NCBI GenBank assembly: GCA_016234805.1
Contig: JACRNU010000032.1
Span: forward strand, 1-57,562
DNA length: 57,562 nucleotides
Source of the DNA: Elusimicrobiota bacterium
GTDB taxonomy: Bacteria; Elusimicrobiota; Elusimicrobia; UBA1565; UBA9628
Direction: 5' to 3'
Positions 33,330-43,679 of this stretch are shown here, piece by piece; position 1 is the stretch's first letter, and each line of letters begins with the position of its first letter. A model generated the notes under the pieces. That model searched no databases. It saw only the letters and a program-made list of their open reading frames with translations, and had not been told where the DNA came from. The position numbers and the translations under genes were made by a program.

Positions 33330-33697
33330 TCCGTCAACGCGCGCGCAGCCGCATGATCGCCGTCCTTTCCCTGGCCGCGGCAGCCGGGGTCCTGGTCTGG
33401 CAGCGCGTGCAGGCCACACGTTTCGGCTACGAGGTCGAGGCCGCCCGCGCGCGCGTCCGCGTCCTGCGCGGACACCTGATGTCCGAGGGCATGCAGTGGG
33501 AGAAAACCATCGCCCCGGCCCAGCTCGCCCATCACGCCCGGACACGGCTGCGCATGCAGCCCGCGGGCCCCGAGTCGATCCGCATCCTCGACGCAGCCCC
33601 CGTTTCCGCGGTCTCCGGCAGCGGCATCCGGCCGAGGCCCTTCGGGATTTTGACCACCGTCCGCCAGACCCTCTCCGCGTTGAGAAGGCCGACCTAA
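33326..33697 (+). CDS. ftsL: FtsL-like division protein
   Basis: The 123-residue product has a short basic N terminus, one membrane segment (MIAVLSLAAAAGVLVWQRV) and a coiled-coil-like region (YEVEAARARVRVLRGHLMSE) before a basic C terminus. Size, topology and its position between rsmH and ftsI fit FtsL, which joins FtsB and FtsQ at the septum. Sequence identity in this family is always low, so the call rests on layout. Translation may be coupled to the repeat ORF upstream. Confidence 0.7.
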   Translation: MIRQRARSRMIAVLSLAAAAGVLVWQRVQATRFGYEVEAARARVRVLRGHLMSEGMQWEKTIAPAQLAHHARTRLRMQPAGPESIRILDAAPVSAVSGSGIRPRPFGILTTVRQTLSALRRPT

Positions 33698-33709
33698 AAT
33701 CGGCCACGC

Positions 33710-35388
33710 ATGGACATCCGAGCCCGCCTGGCCTGGGCCGCGGCCATCTCCATGGCTCCTCTCCTGCCGCTGACCGCCCGATTGGCCTACCTCCAGGTCG
33801 CGCAGCACCAGAATCTGCTGACCCAGGTCTCGGATGAGGTGGACCGGATCTCCCGGGACGCCCCCAGGAGGGGGGACATCCAGGACCGGTCCGGCCGGGT
33901 CCTGGCCCAATCCGTGCCGGCCTGGTCCTGCTTCATCGATAAACCCATCGTCCACGACCCCCAGGCCCTGGCCCGCAAGCTCGGCCAGGAGCTCGGCATC
34001 CCGGCGGAGCACCTCTTCAAGCGTCTCAGGGAGCCTGGCCGGTTCCTTCAGGTCAAGGATGACCTGTCCTCCGAGGAAGCCGAGAGGGTCTCCACGGCCC
34101 GCATCAACGGAGTCGGGATCACGGCGGGGTACAAACGCGCCTACCCCAACGATGAGCTCGGCCGCAGCGTCATCGGCTCCGTCTCGAACGATGGACGCGG
34201 CCTGTCAGGGGTCGAATTGGCCTTCGATCGGGAGCTCGTCCGTGAGCCGGAGCAGCGCGAGGTCCTCCGCGACGGGAAGGGCCGCCAGATCTACCGCGGC
34301 GGAACCGCCCGTGAAGCCCCGCTCGAGCCGCTGCGCCTCACGCTCGACCGCAACTTCCAGTTCTACGCCGAAGAGGCTCTGGCCGAGGCCGTGGCGAAGC
34401 ACTCCCTGGCCAGCGGTCTCGTCCTCGTCCAGGATCCCGCCAACGGCAGGATGCTCGCCATGGCTTCCTACCCGCCCAACGCCTTGCGCAACGCCGCGGT
34501 CCAGGACGCCTACGAGCCCGGATCCACCTTCAAGGTCGTCACCGCTGCCGCCGCTATAGGAGAGAACGCGGTGAAAGACGACGAGACGGTCTTCTGCGAG
34601 AACGGCTCATGGGAACTGGCGCCGGGATTGACCATCAAGGATCACGAACCGGCCGGCCTGCTCACCCTCGCTGGGATCATCGAGCGCTCCTCCAACATCG
34701 GCACCGCCAAGGTGGCGGAGCGGCTGGGAGCCATGAAGTTCTACCGCTACTGCCAGGCGTTCGGTTTCCTCAACAAGACGGGCATCGGATTGCCCGGGGA
34801 GACCGGCGGGAACCTCAGACCCCTTTCCGACATGACGCGCGTGGCGCTGCTCTCGGCGGCGTACGGCTACGGGGTCGCTGTCAGCCCCATCCAGCTCATC
34901 GGCGCCTACAGCGCCATCGCCAACGGCGGGACCCTCTACGAACCTTCCGCCGTGCTCACCGGCCGGGAGCCCTCCCGGGTACGGCGCATCGCTTCGGAAG
35001 AGACCATCCTCAAGCTGACGGCCATACTCGAAGGAGTGGTCGAGCGCGGGACGGGCTTGAGCGCCCAGGTCACCGGCTACCGGGTGGCTGGAAAGACCGG
35101 CACCGCCCGCAAGCTCGATCCCGTCACCAAGAGGTACTCCACGACCAAGTTCGTCGCGTCCTTCATCGGGTTCGTGCCGGTCAGCAAGCCCCGGTTCACC
35201 ATCCTCGTCCTCATGGACGACCCCAAGGGAGGGGCGTACTACGGATCGCAAGTGGCGGCGCCGGTCTTCGCGAAGGTGGCCAGGAGGCTGCTCACGCTGG
35301 AGGGAGTCTCGCCCGACCGGCCGCTGGGCATCGCCCGCGCCCGCGCCACGGCCCAGGCCGCCGGAGCCGATGGAGCGAGGTCCTTCTG

Positions 35389-35389
<1 letters not shown>
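33710..35389 (+). CDS. ftsI: Septal peptidoglycan transpeptidase FtsI (class B PBP)
   Basis: The 559-residue product crosslinks septal peptidoglycan. It has an N-terminal anchor (LAWAAAISMAPLLPLTARL), the pedestal motif RRGDIQDRSGRVLAQS and a transpeptidase domain with EPGSTFK (catalytic Ser272), SSN (327-329) and KTGTA. It has no PASTA domain, which fits FtsI better than the Spo-type relatives. The TGA overlaps the murE ATG. Confidence 0.93.
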
Positions 35390-36878
<1,489 letters not shown>

Positions 36879-36894
<16 letters not shown>

Positions 36895-38234
36895 CCTTCA
36901 AGGACCTCGCGCGTTTCGCGGGAGGCAGGCTCGTCGCCGGCGCTCCAGCCGACCGGGTGGTGTCCCTTACCACGGACTCCCGGGCCCTGGCCCAGGGGCA
37001 GGTCTTCTGGGCCCTCCGAGGCGCCCGCTTCGACGCCCACGACTTCCTTACGGCCGAGCTCGCGGCCCGATCCTCGGGCTGGGTCGTGGAGAAGCTGCGT
37101 CTCAAGCCCGGCCCGCGGCCTACGCACGTCATCGAAGTCCCCGACACGCTCAAGGGCCTCGCAAACCTCGCCGCCCGCCACCGGCGGCGGTTCGACATCC
37201 CGGTCGTGGGCATCACCGGCTCCAACGGCAAGACCACCACCAAGGAGATGCTCCGCTGCATCTGCCTTCGCGTGGGCGCGACCTGCGCCAACGAAGGCAA
37301 CCTCAACAACCAGATCGGCCTGCCCCTGTCGCTCCTCGAGATGACCGCCCAGCACCGCTACGGCGTCTTCGAGATGGGCGCCTCTCGCCCCGGCGACATC
37401 GCCGAGCTCGGCGCCATGGCCCACCCCACGGTGGGCGTCCTGCTCAACATCGGGCCGGCGCACCTGGAGTTCTTCGGCAGCCTCGAGGCCACCTTCAAGG
37501 CCAAGTCGGAGCTCGTCGCGGCCGTGGCCTCCGAAGGACGGGTCGTCTTCAACTCCGACGACCCCTGGCTGGCTCCACTCGAAGCCGGGCTCGGAGCCAG
37601 GGCCGTCGCGTTCGGCGCCGGAGCCCGCGCCCGGGTCCGGATCATCCCCCCGGACGGGCTCGTCATCGACCGCCGCAGGGTGAAGGTCCGCCTCGAGGCC
37701 TTCGGCCTCGTCAATCTCCACAACGCGGCCGCGGCCGCGGCCGCGGCCTGGGCCATGGGGATCGACACGGCCGCCATCGTTTCGGGCCTCGCCGACCACC
37801 GCCCCGTCCGGATGAGGTTCGAGCGGCTGCGCCACCCCCTGGGCTGCGACGTCGTCCTCGACGCCTACAACGCCAACCCCGCCTCCATGAAAGCCGCGAT
37901 CGGCGCCTTCTGCCAGGAATTCAAGTCCCAGGCCAAGGTCCTCGTCCTGGGCGACATGAAGGAACTGGGGCCGGAATCCCCGCGCCTGCACGAGGAGCTG
38001 GGGGTCTGGCTCTCAGGACTGCCGCTCCAGTCGGTCTACCTCGCCGGGCCGGAGATGGCGCACGCCCTGCGCCCCCTGGCCGCGAGCGGCGTCTCGTTCC
38101 GGGTGAGGCACGCCGCGGAGCCCGGGGTTTGGCTTCCGGAGCTCAAAAGTGAGCTCCGGGCCGGGGTCGCCCTGCTCCTGAAGGCTTCCCGGGCCATGAG
38201 GTTCGAAGATGTCCTGGAGCGCCTGGAGTCCTGA
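36879..38234 (+). CDS. murF: UDP-MurNAc-tripeptide--D-Ala-D-Ala ligase MurF with apparent ATC start
   Basis: The ligase completes the UDP-MurNAc-pentapeptide. Motifs are VVGITGSNGKTTTKEML (ATP), NEGNLNNQIGLPLSLLEM, FEMGASRPGDIAEL and DAYNANPASMKAAI. The family match begins at LTFKDLARFAGG, but no ATG, GTG or TTG lies near it in this frame. ATC at 36879 has GGGGAGG five bases upstream and gives a 451-residue protein overlapping murE by 16 nt; CTG at 36891 is the alternative. A sequencing error is possible. Confidence 0.88.
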
Positions 38235-39319
38235 TGCTCTACTACCTCAGCGGCCTGCACGCCTGGTGGAGCCCGTTGAACGTCTTCCAGTACATCACCT
38301 TCCGCGCCGGCGGGGCGGCCGTCACCGCCCTGGCGGTCTCCCTGCTGATGGGCCCCTCCCTCATCGAGGGGCTGCGCCGCCGCAAGATCGGACAGATCCA
38401 GCGCGCCGACGGCCCCCAGAGCCACCTCAACAAGCACGGCACGCCCACCATGGGCGGCCTGCTCCTATTCACCGCGCTCGCGGCCTCCTGCCTGCTCTGG
38501 ATGAGGCCGGACAACAGGTTCACCTGGCTGATGCTCTCGGTCTCGGCGCTCCTGGCCGCGCTCGGCGCCTGGGACGACTGGGCCAAGCTCGTCCGGAAGA
38601 GCAGCGGCGGCATCCCCTCCAAGGCCAAGCTGACGGCCCAGGTGACGCTGGCAGTACTGGCGGTGGGGTATCTCGCGGTCTTCCCGCCCAACAGCGCATT
38701 CCCCACGACGCTCAACATCCCCTACACCAAGGAGCTCTTCATCGAGCTCGGGCCCCTTTACTTCGTGCTCGCCGTGCTCATGATCGTCGGCTCCTCCAAC
38801 GCCGTCAACCTGACCGACGGTCTCGACGGCCTGGCCGCGGGGTCGGTCATCTTCTGCGCCATCGCCTTCGGCGTCTTCGCCTATACCGCGGGACACGCGA
38901 AGATCTCCGCCTACCTGCGCATCATCCCGGTCCTCGGCGCCGGGGAGATCGCGGTCTACATGGCGGCCACGGTCGGGGCCTGCCTGGGCTTCCTCTGGTT
39001 CAACGCCTATCCGGCCGAGGTCTTCATGGGCGACACGGGCTCGCTTTTCCTCGGCGGAGCCATAGCGGTCGCGGCCCTGTGCGTCAAGCAGGAGCTGCTG
39101 CTGCCGGTCGTAGGCGGGGTGTTCGTGGTCGAGACCCTCTCCGTGATCCTCCAGATGACCTCGTACAAGCTGCGCAAGGGCAAGCGGATCTTCCGCATGG
39201 CGCCCATCCACCACCACTTCGAACTGGCCGGGATCGCGGAACCCAAGGTGACGGTCAGGTTCTGGATCGCGAGCATCGTCACCATGCTCGCGGCCCTGGC
39301 CTCCCTCAAACTGCGATGA
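38234..39319 (+). CDS. mraY: Phospho-MurNAc-pentapeptide transferase MraY
   Basis: The 361-residue integral membrane enzyme makes lipid I from UDP-MurNAc-pentapeptide and undecaprenyl phosphate. It has about ten membrane segments and the motifs HLNKHGTPTMGGLLLF, LGAWDDWAK, NAVNLTDGLDGLAAGS, FMGDTGSLFLGGA and RMAPIHHHFELAG. It starts in a TGATG overlap with murF. Its stop overlaps the shortened mini-ORF repeat at 39316. Confidence 0.96.
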   Translation: MLYYLSGLHAWWSPLNVFQYITFRAGGAAVTALAVSLLMGPSLIEGLRRRKIGQIQRADGPQSHLNKHGTPTMGGLLLFTALAASCLLWMRPDNRFTWLMLSVSALLAALGAWDDWAKLVRKSSGGIPSKAKLTAQVTLAVLAVGYLAVFPPNSAFPTTLNIPYTKELFIELGPLYFVLAVLMIVGSSNAVNLTDGLDGLAAGSVIFCAIAFGVFAYTAGHAKISAYLRIIPVLGAGEIAVYMAATVGACLGFLWFNAYPAEVFMGDTGSLFLGGAIAVAALCVKQELLLPVVGGVFVVETLSVILQMTSYKLRKGKRIFRMAPIHHHFELAGIAEPKVTVRFWIASIVTMLAALASLKLR

Positions 39320-39339
39320 CCGAGCTCCAGCGACCATGA
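39316..39339 (+). repeat. Coupled mini-ORF repeat, shortened copy 3
   Basis: ATG 39316 overlaps the mraY stop and encodes MTELQRP. The stop overlaps the murD ATG at 39336. Both ends match the longer copies (ATGACCGAGCT at the left, GCGACCATGAC at the right) while the middle hairpin part is missing, as after a deletion. Confidence 0.5.
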
Positions 39340-40712
39340 CCGAACCATTCAATCCGTCCCGGTTCAAGAAGCAGCGGGCCTGCGTCCTGGGCCTGGGCAA
39401 GTCGGGCCTGGCCGCGGCCAGGCTCCTCCTGGCCAAGGGCTTCACCGTTTTCGCCAGCGACACCCGTCCGGCCGCGAGGATCAAGGCCGAGGTCAAGCTT
39501 CCCAAGAACCTCATCTGGGAGGGTTCCCGCCACTCCGACCGCGTGCTCAAATGCGGCTTCGTGGTCAAGAGCCCGGGCATCGCCCGCAGCGCGGCCATCA
39601 TCAGCCGGCTCGAGGCCGCGGGGATCCCGGTCTTCAGCGAGGTCGAGACAGCGCTCTCCTTCGGCAAGGCCAAGACCCTGGTCGCCATCACGGGGACCAA
39701 CGGCAAGACCACCACCACGGCGCTGTGTGCGGCCATCTTCGCGGAAGGGCTGCCGCGGGGCCGCAAGGCCCTGGCGTGCGGCAACATCGGCCGGCCCGCG
39801 TGCGAAACGGCCCCCACGGCCAAGGCGGGGGACACCCTGGTCATGGAGGTCTCGAGCTACCAACTCGAGGACAGCCGCTTCTTCAAGCCCAAGGCCGCGG
39901 TCATCATGAACATCACGGCCGACCATATCGAGCATCACGGCGCCATGTCGGGCTACATCGAGGCCAAGGCCCGGATCTTCCGCGACCAGGGCCCGGACGA
40001 CTGGTGCGTCTTCAACGCGTTCGATCCCTTGACGATGAAGCTCTCGCGGCGCTGCCCTTCGCGCAAGCTCTATTTCGGGCCGAAGGCCTTGGGCGTGCAT
40101 GCCTGGGTCGAGGGGGAGGGCATCCGCGCGCGGCTGCCCGGGAAGGCGGAAGCCGCCTTCCCCCTGCCTCCCATCCCCGGCGAGCACAATCAGCACAACG
40201 CCATGGCCGCCGTGCTCCTGGCGCTCTGCCAGGGGATCAAGCCCGCCGCCATCAGGGCGGCGCTCAGGTCCTTCAAGGGCGTGGAGCACCGGCTCGAGGA
40301 ATGCGGCTCCGCGGCCGGCATCCGGTGCGTCAACGATTCCAAGGCGACCAACGTGGACTCCACCCTCGTGGCGCTCAAGTCCATGCCCCTTGGGGCCAAG
40401 ACCATGCTGATCCTCGGCGGCCTCCACAAAGGGAGCTCCTACGCTCCGCTGAAGTCCCTCATCGCGGAACGGGTCAAGTGCGTCCTCACCATCGGGAGCG
40501 CCGCGGCCAAGGTGGAGGAGGACCTCGCCGGGACCGTGCACCTGTTCCCCTGCGGCACCCTGGCCGTGGCCGTGGACACCGCGCTCAAGGTGGGGGAGAA
40601 GGGGGAGATACTCCTCCTCTCTCCCGCGTGCGCCTCCTTCGACCAGTTCAAGGATTTTGAGGACCGGGGGAACCAATTCAAGGAACTCGTGCGGCAGAGA
40701 GGGGCCAAGTAA
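39336..40712 (+). CDS. murD: UDP-N-acetylmuramoylalanine--D-glutamate ligase MurD
   Basis: The 458-residue cytoplasmic ligase adds D-Glu to UDP-MurNAc-L-Ala. Visible motifs are ACVLGLGKSGLAAARLLL (UDP site), AITGTNGKTTTTALC (ATP), MEVSSYQLEDS, IMNITADHIEHHGAMSGY and VNDSKATNVDSTLVAL. The N terminus (MTEPFNPSRF) resembles the start of the mini-ORF repeat. ATGA overlap with that mini-ORF suggests coupled translation from mraY. Confidence 0.95.
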   Translation: MTEPFNPSRFKKQRACVLGLGKSGLAAARLLLAKGFTVFASDTRPAARIKAEVKLPKNLIWEGSRHSDRVLKCGFVVKSPGIARSAAIISRLEAAGIPVFSEVETALSFGKAKTLVAITGTNGKTTTTALCAAIFAEGLPRGRKALACGNIGRPACETAPTAKAGDTLVMEVSSYQLEDSRFFKPKAAVIMNITADHIEHHGAMSGYIEAKARIFRDQGPDDWCVFNAFDPLTMKLSRRCPSRKLYFGPKALGVHAWVEGEGIRARLPGKAEAAFPLPPIPGEHNQHNAMAAVLLALCQGIKPAAIRAALRSFKGVEHRLEECGSAAGIRCVNDSKATNVDSTLVALKSMPLGAKTMLILGGLHKGSSYAPLKSLIAERVKCVLTIGSAAAKVEEDLAGTVHLFPCGTLAVAVDTALKVGEKGEILLLSPACASFDQFKDFEDRGNQFKELVRQRGAK

Positions 40713-41836
40713 TGCTCAGCGATAGGCGCCGTCCGCGGCTCGATTACGCCATGCTGGTGCTCGCCCTGGCGCTCCTGTGCACGGGCCTCATCATGGTCTA
40801 CTCGGCGAGCGCCATCTGGGCGGACCAGAAGCTCGCGGACCCGTTCTATTTCGTCAAAAGGCAGGCCCTCTGGGGCGTGCTGGGGGTGTGGGCCATGGCT
40901 TTCTTGAGCCGGCTCGACTACAACCGGCTCAAGGAGTGGATCTGGCCCATCTTCGCGGTCACGGTCGGAGGCCTGGTCCTCGCGCTGTGCAGCGACCCGG
41001 TCGCCAACGTCCACCGCTGGGTCCGGCTCGGCCCCATCGGCCTCCAACCATCGGAGTTCGCCAAGATCGTCGCGGCGATCTTCCTCGCCTACTACCTCGA
41101 CCGCAGGGCCAGCAAGCTCGAGAGCCCCTGGAAGGGCTTCGTCATCCCCGTGGGCTTCGTCGGCATCCTCCTCGCCCTCATCGGCGGCGGCCGCGACCTC
41201 GGCACTCCGGTCCTCATGTTCCTGGTGATGCTGATCGTGCTCTTCGTCGCGGGAAGCCCCGGCAAGCACCTCCTGGCCGCCGCGGCCCTGGCCGTCCCTG
41301 CCGTGGTCTACGCGATCGCCAGCGAACAATACCGGATCAAGCGCCTGCTGATCTTCCTGGCCGGCGGCATAGACAGCCAGGGGCAGGGCTACCAGGTGGC
41401 CCAGGCCCTGCTGGCCGTCGGGTCCGGAGGCTGGCTGGGCAAAGGGTTCGGCGGTTCCAAGCTCAAGCTCATGTACCTGCCCACCCCGCACACGGATTTC
41501 ATCTTCCCCGTGCTCTGCGAGGAGATGGGCCTCCTCGGCGCCCTCGTCTGTCTCTCCCTCTTTGCCGGGCTCCTCGTGCGCGGCCTGCGCGCCGCGCGCC
41601 TGGCGCCCAACATGTTCGGCACCCTGCTCGCCACGGGCCTGACCCTCTCCATCTGCCTGCAGGCCTTCATCAACATGTCCATGTCCATCGGCCTGCTCCC
41701 CACCAAGGGCATGACGCTGCCCTTCATCTCCTTCGGCGGGTCGTCTCTGTTGGCAACACTCGCGGCCGTAGGCATCCTCCTCAACATCTCCCGGCAGGCC
41801 CAGCTGGCCATGCCCGCGCGCTCGAGGCCGGATTGA
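40712..41836 (+). CDS. ftsW: Septal peptidoglycan glycosyltransferase FtsW
   Basis: The 374-residue SEDS protein has about ten membrane segments and polymerises septal glycan with FtsI. Motifs are DYAMLVLALALLCTGLIMVY, WVRLGPIGLQPSEFAKI, HTDFIFPVLCEEMGLLGA and LPTKGMTLPFISFGGSSLLA. The usual PDLGT is RDLGT here, keeping the Asp. It starts in a TAATG overlap with murD and ends in a TTGA overlap with murG. Confidence 0.95.
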   Translation: MLSDRRRPRLDYAMLVLALALLCTGLIMVYSASAIWADQKLADPFYFVKRQALWGVLGVWAMAFLSRLDYNRLKEWIWPIFAVTVGGLVLALCSDPVANVHRWVRLGPIGLQPSEFAKIVAAIFLAYYLDRRASKLESPWKGFVIPVGFVGILLALIGGGRDLGTPVLMFLVMLIVLFVAGSPGKHLLAAAALAVPAVVYAIASEQYRIKRLLIFLAGGIDSQGQGYQVAQALLAVGSGGWLGKGFGGSKLKLMYLPTPHTDFIFPVLCEEMGLLGALVCLSLFAGLLVRGLRAARLAPNMFGTLLATGLTLSICLQAFINMSMSIGLLPTKGMTLPFISFGGSSLLATLAAVGILLNISRQAQLAMPARSRPD

Positions 41837-42948
41837 CGGCCGCCGGACCCCGCAGGGCTGTGATCGCGGCCGGAGGCACGGGCGGCCACTTCTACCCCGG
41901 CCTGACCCTGGCGCAAACGCTCAAAGAACGCGGCTGGCAGGTCCTGTTCCTCACCCGGAGGGGAGACCCGAGCCTCCCAACGCTCGAGACCTCGGCTATC
42001 CCCTACGTCGAACTCGACCTGGGGGGCTTTTCGCGGAAACCCTCGCTCGAATGGCTCGGGTTCATCAGGAAAGCGGCCGCCTCCACGAACCTCGCTGTCA
42101 GGGTCCTGCGCGACTTCGGGCCCAGGGTCGTGGTCGGCATGGGCGGCTATCTCACCTTCCCGGCCATCGCGGCTGCGGCGAGACTCGGGGTGCCCCGGGC
42201 CGTGCATGATTCCAACGCTGTCCTCGGCCTGGCCAACCGGGCCTCGGTCCTGCTGGGAGCGGAGCTCTTCTGGGGCCTGCCTCCGGCCGATGGGTCCGGG
42301 GGCACCGTGACGGGCACGCCGATCCGCCCCGCGCTCTGGCACCCCGGAGAGCCGGGACCGGCCCGAGCCAAGCTGGGCTTGAGCCCGGCAGCCACGACCC
42401 TGCTCGTGTTCGGGGGCAGTCAGGGCGCCCGCACACTCAACCTCAGCCTGCCCAGGATCCTCAAGTCCGCCACTGCCCTGGGTCCCATCCAGGTCGCGCA
42501 CCTGGCCGGACGCAAAGACGCTGTCGAGGTCCGCTCCGCCTACGCCCAAGCCGGGGCCGCGGCCGCGGTCCTGGAATACGTGGAGGACATGGAGACCGCC
42601 TACGCGGCCGCTGACCTGGTCCTGTGCCGGGCCGGAGCGAGCACCCTGGCCGAGCTCGCGGCGCTGAGAAAGCCCGCGGTGCTCGTGCCGTATCCTCACG
42701 CGAGCGGCCGCCATCAGACCCATAACGCCCTGTCCTTCGCCGCAGCCGGAGCCGCCGTGCTCGTGGAGGAAAAGGATCTGGCGGAGAGGCTCCCCGGCCT
42801 CCTGAAGGACCTCCTTCTCAGCGGTCCGGCCGGGGAGATCCTCTCCCGAATGTCCGCCTCCTACATCAAGCTCGGACTCCCCCGGCCCGAGGAGACCGCA
42901 CGCGCTCTCGCGGACGCGGTCGAGAAGCTCTCCGAAAAAGACCCCTAG
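41833..42948 (+). CDS. murG: UDP-N-acetylglucosamine--lipid I GlcNAc transferase MurG
   Basis: The 371-residue GT28 enzyme makes lipid II at the inner face of the membrane. It has VIAAGGTGGHFYPGLTLAQ (first Gly loop), GMGGYLTFPAIAAA, HDSNAVLGLANR, FGGSQGARTLN and LCRAGASTLAELAAL. TTG 41833, inside a TTGA overlap with ftsW, is the only start close to the conserved N terminus. It is the last gene of the cluster; murC, murB, ddl, ftsQ, ftsA and ftsZ do not follow. Confidence 0.93.
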   Translation: MTAAGPRRAVIAAGGTGGHFYPGLTLAQTLKERGWQVLFLTRRGDPSLPTLETSAIPYVELDLGGFSRKPSLEWLGFIRKAAASTNLAVRVLRDFGPRVVVGMGGYLTFPAIAAAARLGVPRAVHDSNAVLGLANRASVLLGAELFWGLPPADGSGGTVTGTPIRPALWHPGEPGPARAKLGLSPAATTLLVFGGSQGARTLNLSLPRILKSATALGPIQVAHLAGRKDAVEVRSAYAQAGAAAAVLEYVEDMETAYAAADLVLCRAGASTLAELAALRKPAVLVPYPHASGRHQTHNALSFAAAGAAVLVEEKDLAERLPGLLKDLLLSGPAGEILSRMSASYIKLGLPRPEETARALADAVEKLSEKDP

Positions 42949-42956
42949 CCACGCTG

Positions 42957-42986
42957 TTGAAGGGCCCCTCCAGAGTTAGGTAACAT
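42957..42986 (+). promoter_or_regulatory. Promoter of the Crp-type regulator with start of transcription at the ATG
   Basis: TTGAAG (42957-42962), 18 nt, TAACAT (42981-42986). Six bases separate the -10 box from ATG 42993 and no Shine-Dalgarno is present, which predicts a leaderless message. Confidence 0.5.
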
Positions 42987-42992
42987 ACCTTC

Positions 42993-43679
42993 ATGTCCAT
43001 CCATATCCTGAGAAAGATCCCATTCCTGAGCGCGGTCTCGACCGGGCATCTCAAGCAGATCCTCAAGATATCGCAGATCAGGGAATACTCGGCGGGACAG
43101 CAGATCTTCTCGAAGGATGAGTTCGGCAACCAGATGTTCATCGTGATCTCGGGCAGGGCCAAGATCTTCATCCGGTCCGCGGCCAAGAAGACCAAGACCA
43201 TCGCCTACTTCCACCCCGGGGACTTCTTCGGCGAGATGTCCCTCCTGCAGGGCAAGCCGCGGTGCACCTCGGCCCAGTCCGTGGAGGAATCCAAGCTCCT
43301 GGTCATCAGGCGGGCGGACTTCCGCCGCATCCTCCTGAGCGACCCGCACCTCACCTATTTCCTCCTGTGCACGGTCTCCGAGCGCCTGCGCCGGGCCAAC
43401 GAGGAGATCGAGAGCCTCCTCTTCCGCAACATCCTCGGCCGGGTGTCCAAGACCCTGTACGCGCTCGCGACCGACGCGGGCAAGAAGTCCAGCGGCGCGT
43501 GCGAGCTGGCGGACCGCTACACTCACCAGGAACTGGCGGACATCGTGGGCACGACCCGCGAGCCCCTCACCAGGGCGCTCTCGACCTTGAAGCGCGCCAA
43601 CATCCTCGACATCCGGCGCGGGCGCCTCGTCATCAGGGATACGCGCAAGCTCGCCGCCCTCTGCCCGGAACCGAACTGA
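42993..43679 (+). CDS. Crp/Fnr-family transcriptional regulator
   Basis: The 228-residue product has a cyclic-nucleotide-binding-type beta roll (about 10-125; FHPGDFFGEMSLLQGKPR) and a C-terminal winged helix with YTHQELADIVGTTREPLTRA as recognition region. The FGEMSL..R pattern resembles the cAMP pocket of Crp. No Cys cluster for an Fe-S sensor is present, so an Fnr-type oxygen sensor is unlikely. It is cotranscribed with aspS (TGATG overlap), an unusual partner. Confidence 0.88.
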   Translation: MSIHILRKIPFLSAVSTGHLKQILKISQIREYSAGQQIFSKDEFGNQMFIVISGRAKIFIRSAAKKTKTIAYFHPGDFFGEMSLLQGKPRCTSAQSVEESKLLVIRRADFRRILLSDPHLTYFLLCTVSERLRRANEEIESLLFRNILGRVSKTLYALATDAGKKSSGACELADRYTHQELADIVGTTREPLTRALSTLKRANILDIRRGRLVIRDTRKLAALCPEPN

